Shown here: one piece after another, positions 1 to 7,670 of the stretch
Position numbering within the stretch: position 1 is the stretch's first letter
How the letters are laid out: each line of letters opens with the position of its first letter
Origin: Mesorhizobium waimense
GTDB taxonomy: Bacteria; Pseudomonadota; Alphaproteobacteria; Rhizobiales; Rhizobiaceae
Direction of reading: 5' to 3'
DNA: 64,000 bases
Assembly: GCF_003601975.1 (NCBI RefSeq)
Contig: NZ_QZWZ01000017.1
Span: forward strand, 91,001-155,000
Translations under genes and position numbers: made by a program
The notes under the pieces: generated by a model
What the model was told of the DNA's origin: nothing
The model's database searches: none
What the model saw: the letters and a program-made list of their open reading frames with translations, nothing else

Positions 1-1081
1 GAAAAGGTCGTGCACGCGGCGGTAGCGATGCTCCGAACGCCCCGAAACCTGGACCACCGCGAACACCGCCGTACTGATCGGATAGGCGGCCTCTCCCTCG
101 CGATCCGTCAGGGAGGCGAAGAAATCGCTCGTTTCCCCCCAGGCGACGGATGCGGCCGCCGCTTGCACGCCCTCGGGACCTGGTCTGACGAAATTGCCGG
201 ATCTGTTGGCGACCGCCGCGACAGGCAGGCCGGCGCGAAGCGCCTGGCCGTATTCGGCATAAGCGATCGCGCCCTTGGTCGCGGCCACGGCACGAATGAG
301 AGCCTGCGTGCCTTCGGCTCCGGTTCCAAGCGGCCATGCGATCAGCGTGTCGGCGCCGAACCTGGTCTTCCATGCTTCGCTGCCGGACGACAGGAACTCT
401 GTGAAGACATGGGTCGAGCCCGAGCCGTCTTGTCGGTGGAAGACACTGATGGCGAGGTCAGGAAGGGCAATGCCGGGATTGAGCGCCTGGATGGCGGGAT
501 CGGACCAGGTCTTGATCGCTCCAAGATAGATGTCGGCGAGGATCGGACCGGAAAGGCGCAAGCCACCTTCCGGCAAGCCTTCCAGATTCGTGACCACCGC
601 GATGCCGCCCATGACGATCGGGAATTGTTTCTGGCCGTTCCTGGCGAGATCGGCCGGCGGCACCGGAACATCGGTGGCGGCGAAATCCAGTTCGGGTGCC
701 GCCCATGACGATCGGGAATTGTTTCTGGCCGTTCCTGGCGAGATCGGCCGGCGGCACCGGAACATCGGTGGCGGCGAAATCCAGTTCGGGTTGCTTGAGC
801 CGCATAAGGCCGGCAAGCGAGCCGACCGGCTCATAGTCGACAGTCCAGTCGAGTGTGAAGAAATCGCCGCCGTCAGCGCGCGCATTCTTGTAGGCCTTCG
901 CCCATTTGGCGATGATCGGTGCGGCCAGCGTCGATCCCGCACCACGAATGGGCTCAGCCTGGGCCGCGGGACCGGCTGTGATGGCCAAGGAAACACCAAG
1001 AGCGACGACACCTGCCAACCCCGTGACCATCGACCACGCATGGCGGAGTGACGCAATATTTGTGCGACTTCCTGAAAACAT
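1..1081 (-). pseudogene. pstS: PstS-like phosphate ABC transporter periplasmic binding protein, frameshifted, cut by window edge
   Basis: The reading frame opens at 1081 with a signal peptide ending near AQA, followed by GAGSTLAAP, the phosphate-loop start typical of PstS. It runs through LDFAATDVPVPPADLARNG and QKQFPIVMGG, then goes out of frame because a 94-bp segment is duplicated in tandem (603-791). In the other frame the family sequence resumes exactly (IAVVTNLEGLPEGG, then LADIYLGAIKTW, then QDGSGSTHVFTEFLS) and stays open to position 1. Removing one repeat copy would restore a continuous gene. PstS binds phosphate in the periplasm for PstCAB; any pstC/A/B would lie left of the window and cannot be seen. 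An internal ATG near 1030 is an alternative start. I am sure of the family; whether the break is natural is unknown. Confidence 0.85.
603..791. repeat. 94-bp perfect tandem duplication inside the pstS-like gene
   Basis: Bases 603-696 and 697-790 are identical, with one further matching base at 791. The unit is 94 bp, which is not a multiple of three, so the duplication shifts the frame of the gene. The absence of any mismatch between copies means it is very recent, reversible by slippage or recombination, or an assembly artefact. Confidence 0.95.
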
Positions 1082-1462
1082 CTCTGTATCCCGCTTGAAT
1101 TTCCGAAACAGGCAACTGCGAATATCGGCGGAAGAGTCAGCAATTCATGCGACCGGCACGACAAAGATCGCCAGCCAAAGAAGACAAGATCACTCTTGTT
1201 TCTTATTAACTTTTCTTAACGATTGGATGACAGCGGTCCGCGCGGCCGGATATTTCAGGCGCCTTTCCAATCGGGGTGAATTGACCGCTCGCCAGGAGAA
1301 TTGTCCGGGCCGTCCGGAGACCGCATCGCCTCGACATGCTGGTGTCCATCAGCGGGACGCCTTTGGAGATCTCACGGATTTTTGCGAACCGGAGGTCAAT
1401 GCGGCAAAAGCCGGACCTGGCTCGGATCATGCGCCAGCGTGCGGCAGTCGAGAATTGGCCAG

Positions 1463-1490
1463 TTGACGAACAGGCCTCCAACCGTATAGT
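1463..1490 (+). promoter_or_regulatory. Sigma70-type promoter of tRNA-Leu; rest of 1082-1518 has no gene
   Basis: TTGACG (1463-1468) and TATAGT (1485-1490) are spaced by 16 bp and lie 28 bp before the tRNA, a good housekeeping promoter match. The rest of the 437-bp interval 1082-1518 shows no convincing coding sequence on either strand. It must also hold the promoter of the divergent pstS-like gene, but no clear Pho box is visible. Confidence 0.6.
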
Positions 1491-1518
1491 CCGCGCCCAT
1501 CCAGGCCGCCCGGCCTGA

Positions 1519-1603
1519 GCCCCTATGGCGGAATTGGTAGACGCGCTCGACTCAAAATCGAGTTCCGCAAGGAGTGCTGGTTCGATCCCGGCTAGGGGCA
1601 CCA
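1519..1603 (+). tRNA. tRNA-Leu (anticodon CAA)
   Basis: The acceptor stem GCCCCTA (1519-1525) pairs with TAGGGGC (1593-1599), followed by discriminator A and an encoded CCA. The anticodon stem CTCGA/TCGAG encloses loop CTCAAAA, giving anticodon CAA, which reads UUG leucine codons. A long variable arm fits a class II tRNA, and the T-loop is GGTTCGATCCC. A promoter lies just upstream. Its 3' end is the attachment site of the island that follows. Confidence 0.97.
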
Positions 1604-1605
1604 TT
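1587..1605 (+). repeat. attL core of the genomic island (tRNA-Leu 3' end)
   Basis: The 19-bp sequence cccggctaggggcaccatt, comprising the tRNA 3' end plus TT, is repeated exactly and in the same orientation at 29242-29260. Tyrosine recombinases commonly use the T-arm and CCA end of tRNA genes, leaving the tRNA intact on one side and a direct repeat on the other. Confidence 0.85.
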
Positions 1606-1658
1606 GACCGCTGACAAGCCCAGTAATTGCAAGGCTTTCAAGGGCTTAGACGTCCCCC

Positions 1659-1680
1659 GAGGTACATCGTTGAGGTACAT
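1659..1680 (+). repeat. Pair of GAGGTACAT direct repeats just inside attL
   Basis: GAGGTACAT occurs at 1659-1667 and 1672-1680, 13 bp apart. A second pair lies at 3702-3734, just before the internal att-like site. Paired short repeats next to att cores resemble arm-type integrase or excisionase binding sites; that role is inferred. Confidence 0.45.
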
Positions 1681-1696
1681 TAGGGGGTCCAACATA

Positions 1697-2693
1697 ATGG
1701 GCAGCGTGATCGTGGAACACTGGCAAGAGCGCAAGAGCAAGAAGCTGGGCAGTTCCAGCTATCGCTACCGGCGCGTCGTCAAACCTGAGCTTCGATCTAC
1801 CTTAGGGAAGGGTGAAATCACTATTGCCTTGGGGAATGCCAAGGGTGACGCGCTCGTCAAATACCGTCAGGTGGTCGAGCAGATGCTGGCGGCGGCGTGG
1901 GATGAGGTGCGCGGCATCAGTCGCCCCAAGTCCGCGCGCAAGTTGTTCCCAACAGACCGTCGAACGGATGAAGGCGCTGGGGCTCAATCCCTACCGGCCG
2001 CCGACCGACGATGACGAGGGCGGCAACGATGACGACGAGACGCGTGACTGGATCGAGCGTAGCGTTGTGGCCCAGGGCATCGCAGCTAAGTACCCGCGCG
2101 ACCCCGAGACGGATCATCCGATAGGGTGAGCGCTGAAGACACGCGGCTTGTGCGGATGCTTCATACAGCCATCCCCAAGATACAGTCGAGCGGGCAGTTG
2201 CGCCCTACGGCTACGGGTCTTTCCGTTAAGCTCAATCGTCCCAGAACAGCCTTCGGGGGAAACCCCGGAGGTGGCGGTTGAGCAGGATGATGACGATCAG
2301 GACCTTGATGAGGACCAGCGCCGGGAGAAAGCGGAGCAGAAGGAATACGACGAAATGGTCGCAGCCTCAGACAAGGTCCTGAATGACTGGATGGCAGCTC
2401 ATCCTGAGGATGCGAGGCAAGCGGTGATCGACAGCTACATCGAAGGCGGCGAGATCGACGCGGCGACAGCCGGAGTTCAGCATGTTGAAGTCCAGATCAT
2501 CGAAGCGAGCTTCACCAAGCACATCGAACGCAGCATCCTCTCTCCGCTGGGCCTGACCATGGCGCAGTGGCAAGAGCATATGGATGAAGCCGAGTTGCCA
2601 GCCTTTCGCAGGGCGGTCGTCAAAGGCGACTGGCAGGCACTGATCGACCATGCTCGGGCCGCTGCAAAGATGCGGCTGGATTTGGGCATCTGA
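1697..2693 (+). pseudogene. Decayed integrase-like gene with phage-integrase N-terminal (DUF6538-like) region
   Basis: An ATG at 1697 follows AGGGGGT and opens a frame whose start (SYRYRRVVKPELRSTLGKGE, then a regular helix) resembles the short N-terminal module of many tyrosine recombinases. The sense then jumps frame near 1940 (ERMKALGLNPYRPPTDDDEG), again near 2127 (SAEDTRLVRMLHTAIPK) and again near 2260, ending with an acidic then helical tail that stops at 2693. At least three indels are therefore needed to rebuild one product of roughly 330 residues. No catalytic R...HxxR...Y set is visible, so either the catalytic part is lost or this is a relative that never had it. It lies directly after tRNA-Leu, the usual place for an island integrase. 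The family call is tentative. Confidence 0.5.
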
Positions 2694-2808
2694 CAACAGC
2701 ATGACTTCCAAGGCGGGGCACCATTAGTCCACTCCGGAAACGACCTGAATTTGCTCTTGTGGAGCGATTTCGGTCGAGCTAAATATGGGTTGGGCTTAGG
2801 GGTTTGAA

Positions 2809-2958
2809 GTGACTGACATCATCGCAGATGTGTTTGCTGGCGCGTGGGCGGCAGGGGTGCTGATCGTCTTTTGGTGCGTCAGATTGATGCCACCCCCGCC
2901 TACCGCTAAGGGTCACGAGGACCGCGATCTGCGGGAATGGCTTGATGGGCAGATTTAG
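2809..2958 (+). CDS. Small hypothetical membrane protein (49 aa); 2694-3186 otherwise empty
   Basis: A GTG at 2809, preceded by a purine-rich TTAGGGG, opens a 49-codon frame with one hydrophobic segment (residues ~8-24: VFAGAWAAGVLIVFWCV), a proline run and a charged tail ending LREWLDGQI. It resembles small membrane ORFs of integrated elements, but I recognise no family. The rest of 2694-3186 shows no other gene. Confidence 0.35.
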   Translation: MTDIIADVFAGAWAAGVLIVFWCVRLMPPPPTAKGHEDRDLREWLDGQI

Positions 2959-3186
2959 GCCCCAAGCTCAAAGCTCTGCCCGGCCTTCCTTCAAACACCT
3001 CAGAACGCTGCGCGGGACCACCGCCGGAGGGCGTTTGAGGGTTCGCTCAGCGAGCCTGTGAGGGGAAGGCCCCGCTAAGGGAGACCCCGATGACCTGACA
3101 ACAATCCATCCAAGAAGAGGCGCGCTCCCTTGTCTCGCGCCGTCTCCCCCATCTAGCCTGAACAACTTTCAGTTGAGGGGGCGGGT

Positions 3187-3609
3187 ATGAAACAGAATCA
3201 GGAAGGCACTCGGCGGTCATCCGTAGGCAGCGCATTCGCCATCGGGCTTTTGATATCGAGCATATCTCTGGCAGGGTGCACTACAGTTTCAACTAGCCGT
3301 GCGGATCGATGGCTTACGAAGCCAAATTTTGACGGGGTTAACGACGCAATGGCTAAGAAAGGCATGATGCCCGCAGCGATCGACTGCCGGTTCGATAGTA
3401 CAGCTCCGGGCAAAGCGGCCTATGGATCAAAAGTTACGTGGAAACCTGTCCCCAGAGACATTCGCTGGGTAATGCATGTCGGCACTCCCGATTACGTTGC
3501 GAGCAGTGAAGCTAAATCACGCGCAATCGGCCTTCATCGCGTGTTTTCGAAAAAGGTTCGTGACAAGGCAACGGGTCAAGTAGTTCAGTGTTCGATCTCG
3601 ACGAATTGA
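3187..3609 (+). CDS. Putative lipoprotein, hypothetical
   Basis: This 140-residue protein has a basic start (MKQNQEGTRRSS), a hydrophobic core and the lipobox SLAGC near residue 31, so it is probably a lipid-anchored envelope protein processed by signal peptidase II. The mature part has two further cysteines (IDCRF and VVQCSIS) that could pair. The start follows GGGGGCGGGT. GC content is lower than in the core genes downstream, consistent with acquired DNA. No family is recognised. It is the only intact gene of the 2.2-kb sub-element between tRNA-Leu and the internal att-like site. Confidence 0.7.
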   Translation: MKQNQEGTRRSSVGSAFAIGLLISSISLAGCTTVSTSRADRWLTKPNFDGVNDAMAKKGMMPAAIDCRFDSTAPGKAAYGSKVTWKPVPRDIRWVMHVGTPDYVASSEAKSRAIGLHRVFSKKVRDKATGQVVQCSISTN

Positions 3610-3701
3610 TCCTCTCAGCGGTGCCGACCATCTGGAAGGGACTAGTCCCTACGGCGCCAATGGTGGGAGTCATGGTGGGCGAGGCGCGGGTGGCTTGACC
3701 C

Positions 3702-3734
3702 GAGGTACAGCGCCTGATACCCGTTGAGGTACAT
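3702..3734 (+). repeat. Second GAGGTACA repeat pair before the internal att-like site
   Basis: GAGGTACA at 3702-3709 and GAGGTACAT at 3726-3734 mirror the pair at 1659-1680. The two pairs therefore flank the 1604-3844 sub-element in the same orientation. Confidence 0.45.
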
Positions 3735-3831
3735 TGAGGCTATCGGACCTCAGGGGGCGAGAAGCCCGTAAAGTCTTGTGATTGCTGATAGATTGTTCGG
3801 TCTGGACGTCAGTTCGATCCAGCTTTGGGAC

Positions 3832-3844
3832 CCCGGCTAGGGGC
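3832..3844 (+). repeat. Internal att-like site inside an ankyrin reading frame
   Basis: Thirteen bases (cccggctaggggc) match the att core exactly; the match then ends (GCA instead of ACC). A T-loop-like GTTCGATCC lies 13 bases upstream. The last bases are also codons of the ankyrin repeat that follows (Ala-Arg-Gly), so the junction sits inside that gene. Confidence 0.6.
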
Positions 3845-4414
3845 GCAAATCCAAATTCGCGCCGCAACCGCGAAAACGCCCTCCACATCGCGGTCGTATC
3901 CGGTTGCCTCGATTGCGTGAAGGCACTGGTCGAGGCCGGCGCGGACGTGAATGCGAAGACAAAGGACGGCAAGACACCGCTCCATCTGGCAAAATTCAAG
4001 GGGCAACGCGAAGTTGCCGACTATCTCTTGTCGCACGGCGTCGTTTTGCCAGCACCTGCTCCGATTTCGATGAAGTTGGCTACTGCCGATGTCGAGAAAG
4101 GTCGAACCTACTTCACCAGCGTGTGTGCCGGTTGCCACAATGCCGCGCCACAGGGAGGGAGCAAAGCGGGACCCAACTTGTGGAGCGTCGTCGGCCGCGA
4201 CAAGGCGTCTGTGGCAAAAATGCGTTACTCCGAGGCTTTGCTCGGCTGGGAGGGTGTATGGACGTACGAGGATCTGAACAGATATCTCTTCGGGCCCATG
4301 CTCACCACGCCGGGCGTCTACATGGAGACGCCTGGTGTTCCGGACGAGACCGAACGGGTCAACCTGATCGCGTACATGCGCACACTCAGTGACAAGCCGA
4401 TCCCGCTGCCCTAG
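3836..4414 (+). pseudogene. Ankyrin repeat-cytochrome c fusion protein, 5'-truncated at an att-like site
   Basis: The readable protein starts at the att-like junction with ARGANPNSR, the end of one ankyrin repeat. It continues with a full repeat (ALHIAVVSGCLDCVKALVEA then GADVNAKTKDGKTPLHLA) and then a class I cytochrome c domain: haem site CAGCH, GPNLWSVVGR, and a probable axial Met in VYMETPGV. It ends LSDKPIPLP at 4414. Upstream codons (3782 on) give no ankyrin sequence, no good ribosome site and no signal peptide, so the 5' part appears lost when the element inserted. Cytochromes c need export, so the remaining fragment is probably not functional. The fusion itself is unusual. Confidence 0.7.
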
Positions 4415-4598
4415 GTCGACGATCTTTCGGGCCTGCGTCGGCTAGTTTGCTCAATATCCACCTTTGGTGATCCTTGCGTGGTCTTAGACCGTTGCTGTAG
4501 CCTCAGGTATCGGCAGGCCTGGCACCCGGTGGTCAGGACCGAACGGGCTGCTTCTACGGCTGTTTGCCAGCTCTTTAGTGGGAGCCATGGGAGGCCTC

Positions 4599-4820
4599 AT
4601 GACGGTCTTGGACAACGTGAGAGAGTTCATCCAGGGGACAGCGCCCCACGCCGTTTGCGACGACTGCATTGCGAATAGTCGCAAACTGTCAATTCGCCAG
4701 CACGCCAATCACAAGACGCGGGAGCTTGCTAGCGCATTCGGATTCAGCCGACGAGAAGATGTCTGCTCAATGTGCAAGAACACAAAGAAGGTCATTAGCT
4801 ACGCCCACAGGACCGGCTAG
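4599..4820 (+). CDS. Small protein with two CxxC pairs, hypothetical
   Basis: From ATG 4599 the product is 73 residues: MTVLDNVREFIQG, CDDC, a basic helix-rich middle and CSMC near the end. Four cysteines as two CxxC knuckles suggest a small zinc-binding protein, perhaps nucleic-acid or protein binding. GTG 4578 and ATG 4587 are in-frame alternatives; 4599 was chosen because GGGAGG lies just before it, though the spacing is short. It stands alone between the ankyrin-cytochrome remnant and a convergent cytochrome c gene. No family is recognised with confidence. Confidence 0.5.
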   Translation: MTVLDNVREFIQGTAPHAVCDDCIANSRKLSIRQHANHKTRELASAFGFSRREDVCSMCKNTKKVISYAHRTG

Positions 4821-4973
4821 ACCAACCACCGCACTGGTCCTTCAGTCTGATGCACCTGGACATAAGGCTGTCGCGTAGTTGGCAAGCGTTGCCGTTGGGT
4901 AGTGGGTCAGTTTGGAATCTGACGCTGCGCTTTTTGCCGGGCGCCGTTCTTCGCTCAGCTCTGGGCATATCTG

Positions 4974-5453
4974 TCAGTTGTTCGGCATTTGGGGTGGCAC
5001 AAGTTGAACGTATGGCGTCGTCGGTTCCTTATCAGGGTGAATGCGGCTGGGGGCCGGCTTCCCGGGTTTGCCCAGCGATCTAATGTATTGATAGAGCGAT
5101 TGCGTATCGCTCTCCTCCATCGCTCGAAGATTGTACCAAGGCATCGGTGGAAACGTTCTAATGCGCTTCAGCATCCCTACGAATCCACGCTCGCTCATTA
5201 CCGCAGCATCTCTCCGAAGATTGGTCGCATAGGTCGTGCCCCAGGGACCGCGCCAACCGACCGAGCTGCCCATTAAAGCCTTTTCAGGATCAATCTTGCC
5301 TTCTGTTTCGCTGTAGCCTTCGGTATGGCAATCATGACACCCGCCGATGATTGATACCTGCAACCCTCGTTCGACCGATACTTCGCCTTGAGCGAAGGCT
5401 GCAATTGGCATCGTGAGGCCGGCTAATAGGAAAAACAGGCTTGTGACGCGCAT
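4974..5453 (-). CDS. Exported c-type cytochrome
   Basis: The 159-residue product has a signal peptide (MRVTSLFFLLAGLTMPIAAF then AQG), one haem-attachment motif CHDCH near residue 39, and a C-terminal WYNLRAMEESDTQSLYQYIR region typical of the monohaem domains in dehydrogenase-linked cytochromes. Met in the PPMPWYN stretch is a candidate axial ligand. It is probably a periplasmic electron carrier; the donor is unknown because no dehydrogenase is adjacent. The C-terminal VQLVPPQMP tail recalls cytochrome subunits of alcohol or aldehyde dehydrogenases. The gene appears intact. Confidence 0.8.
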   Translation of the reverse strand: MRVTSLFFLLAGLTMPIAAFAQGEVSVERGLQVSIIGGCHDCHTEGYSETEGKIDPEKALMGSSVGWRGPWGTTYATNLRRDAAVMSERGFVGMLKRIRTFPPMPWYNLRAMEESDTQSLYQYIRSLGKPGKPAPSRIHPDKEPTTPYVQLVPPQMPNN

Positions 5454-5592
5454 CCTTCCCTCCCATGCGTTCCGCTAAGCATATATGAGCCAACGTCCGA
5501 AGGCGACGGCCGCGTCAAGGCGCGCAAGTGGATAGGTTAAAGGCACTTTGGTGTGTTATATACGCTGCGTTCTCGGGGCGGATACGAGATCA

Positions 5593-6483
5593 ATGGATCA
5601 GGAAAGACTTCTAGCCGCAGTCCTCTTAGCTGATGTCGTGGGCAGCACGCCCCTTTATGAGCGCATCGGCGACGATGCCGCTCTGCAGCAGGTCTCGGAT
5701 TGCCTGGACGCGATGCGCGAGATCGTCGCCCGGCACGGCGGTGATTTCATTCATTCGAAAGGCGATGACGTACTCAGCCTGTTCGAGAGCCCGGAGGCGG
5801 CGCTGAGGGCCGTCTGCCAAATCAGCCGCCAACTGACGGAAGGGCCGTTGAGCGCCCGTATAGGATTGCATTTCGGGGCGGTCATTCGCGCACGGGGCGA
5901 GGTCTTCGGTGACGTTGTCAATGTCACCGCAAGGTTGTCCACTACGGCCAACCCCGGGGAGGTGCTGATCAGCCAGAGCTTCTGCGAAGCCCTTTCCGCG
6001 GGGAGCCGCAGTGGCTTGCGGCTCCTCGACAAAATGGCCTTGAAGGGGAAGCAAGAACTCTTCGATGTCTATACCCTGTGGAGCGACGATGGGGCCCTCA
6101 GTACGCAGATCACCGGCCGGGGCACCATTACCGGCAGGCGCTCCCTCCCGCCGCGGCTGGTCAAACTGGTCATCCGCTATGGAGATCAGTTGCGATCCTG
6201 TCGAAACAACGAATTCGTGACCTTCGGCCGATCTCCGGAATGCAATATTGTCGTCGAGCGGCCCTGGGTTTCAAGGCACCACGCGACCTTTACCATTTCG
6301 AATGGCAGGGCCCGGCTTGTCGAACGAAGCTCGTCGGGCACATTTGTATCGATGGGACCCGGCCATGAAGTATTCGTACGCCGCGAGGATATTGTCCTCT
6401 TTGGCTCCGGCGTCATCTCGCCTGGACTGAGGTCGTCCCTCGGCGACGCCCAGGTCCTTCGCTACGAAATTGTCTCAGACTGA
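5593..6483 (+). CDS. Class III nucleotide cyclase with C-terminal FHA domain
   Basis: ATG 5593 starts directly at the cyclase fold (MDQERLLAAVLLADVVGST). The two metal-binding aspartates are present (D14 in LLADVVGST and the SKGDDV pair near 58), as is the NxxxR transition-state motif (VVNVTARL), so the catalytic set looks complete enough to make cAMP or cGMP. A second half (~residues 195-290) is an FHA phosphothreonine-binding domain, with GRSPECN and SRHHATF. The protein has 296 residues, is soluble and has no membrane segment. It probably links Ser/Thr phosphorylation to cyclic nucleotide signalling; no kinase lies nearby. An upstream start at 5548 would add 15 residues without domain support. 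Confidence 0.85.
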   Translation: MDQERLLAAVLLADVVGSTPLYERIGDDAALQQVSDCLDAMREIVARHGGDFIHSKGDDVLSLFESPEAALRAVCQISRQLTEGPLSARIGLHFGAVIRARGEVFGDVVNVTARLSTTANPGEVLISQSFCEALSAGSRSGLRLLDKMALKGKQELFDVYTLWSDDGALSTQITGRGTITGRRSLPPRLVKLVIRYGDQLRSCRNNEFVTFGRSPECNIVVERPWVSRHHATFTISNGRARLVERSSSGTFVSMGPGHEVFVRREDIVLFGSGVISPGLRSSLGDAQVLRYEIVSD

Positions 6484-6774
6484 CCCGGACGGACTCGTTA
6501 GCCGCGACCGGCTTCAAGCGGCCGCGACGATCTCTTCGGCAATTCTGCTTGCGCGTAGCGCTGGTTCGCTGACGCCGCCAATGTTCGCGTTAAGCCTTTT
6601 CTCTGGCGTCTCGTCCGGCAGGATCGCAACGATCAAGCCCTGCGGGCCGGCTGCCTGACCGCCTTCCTCGCAGGCTTTGCTGCTGTTTTGCGCCCGAGCC
6701 CGCTGGACTTCCCCAGCGCCGATCGCTGGGCGGCGTAGTACTATCGGCACCTAGTAGGAATCCGACGTAAGATA
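6484..6774. other. Non-coding gap, possible coding remnant on the minus strand
   Basis: No intact gene is visible. A minus-strand frame around 6514-6750 contains GLIVAILPDETPEKRLNANI, which vaguely recalls the Rossmann core of LOG/TIGR00725-type proteins. It is short, lacks the family motifs and is probably a remnant or chance. Confidence 0.3.
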
Positions 6775-7266
6775 TCACATATAAAAATCGTCGAAATTGA
6801 TCGGTATGGAGAATCCGACCTTCACACGATCCATGATGACCATCGTCTTGAATCCCTTGATGTCCGGATTCTCGTAAAAGAATTTCCGCGTGAAGGCCTC
6901 GTAGTCTTCCATGCTTCGGGATGTCACGATGAGGACGAAATCCGATTCCCCTGTTACATAGTATCCGTTCATCACTTCCGGCGTCTGGCGGATCGATTGC
7001 TTGAAACGGTCGACAATGTCAGCCCGTTCGCGCTCAAGCGAAACCAGCACTAGCATCGCAACAGGCCGGCCGACCATTTTAGGTTTCACGATCGAGACGT
7101 CGGCTTCGATTGCACCTCCGTCACGAAGCCGCTTGAGACGACGCTGGACGGCTGTTGCCGAGAGTCCCACCATTTGGCCAAGCTCTTCTGTGCTGGAGCG
7201 GTTGTGGGTTTGCAGGATGTCGAGCAACCGGGAATCCAGCCGATCGAGTTTCATGGATCTCCGCAT
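6775..7266 (-). CDS. Lrp/AsnC-family transcriptional regulator
   Basis: The product has 163 residues from ATG 7266, which follows GAGGA at good spacing; an upstream extension to 7341 has no domain. The N-terminal HTH (LDRLDSRLLDILQTHNRSST through VGLSATAVQRRLKRLRDGGA) is followed by the RAM/AsnC ligand-binding domain (VLVSLERE, then GYYVTGESDFVLIV). Such proteins sense amino acids and often control a divergent uptake or catabolic operon. Here the divergent amino-acid-type ABC importer, cupin and oxidoreductase genes (7671-12527) are the obvious targets, separated only by an aminotransferase remnant. Confidence 0.9.
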   Translation of the reverse strand: MRRSMKLDRLDSRLLDILQTHNRSSTEELGQMVGLSATAVQRRLKRLRDGGAIEADVSIVKPKMVGRPVAMLVLVSLERERADIVDRFKQSIRQTPEVMNGYYVTGESDFVLIVTSRSMEDYEAFTRKFFYENPDIKGFKTMVIMDRVKVGFSIPINFDDFYM

Positions 7267-7455
7267 ATTTTCCTCGCTTGGGCCCAAAGTAAGCAGAAAT
7301 GCTCCGAAATTTCGTCCGAATAAGTCGAACATGCTCGTCACATGTACATAGCCTTAACTCATGAACGCAATCGTCAAGAGGGGAAGGCAAAACACTGCAA
7401 CGAAAGCGCACCCAGCGCTCGCCCAATTCAATGTCCCGGGACTTCGCTCGCAGCA

Positions 7456-7632
7456 TTCGACCCGGCCCTGAAGGTCGGGAACCGGATCTCGCAGGCGGCG
7501 CGCAACCGCAATCTTATTGCCCGCGCCATGCCACATGCGCCGCCTCTTGTTATGACGGAATCCGAAATTGATGAGATGGTCTCGATCTCCAAGGCGGCCG
7601 TAAACGAGGTCGCGCAAACGATCGAAGGCTAG
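7456..7632 (+). pseudogene. C-terminal remnant of a class III aminotransferase
   Basis: The frame reads FDPALKVGNRISQAARNRNL, then IARAMPH, APPLVMTESEIDEMVSISKA and a short tail to the stop at 7632. This is the characteristic C-terminus of class III (omega) aminotransferases, in which IARAMPHGDILGFAPPLV is usual; the GDILGF block is missing here, and everything upstream, including the PLP lysine, is gone. It sits between the AsnC regulator and the ABC operon, which suggests the operon once included a transaminase acting on the imported amine or amino acid. Confidence 0.7.
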
Positions 7633-7670
7633 AGGCGCGGAGCAACGTTGGAGTGGTGGAAACGACAAGT

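Noticed and set aside
1206..1604. Minus-strand frame starting MVPLAGIEPALLAELDFESS
   Set aside because: This is the translated reverse of tRNA-Leu, a well-known spurious annotation.
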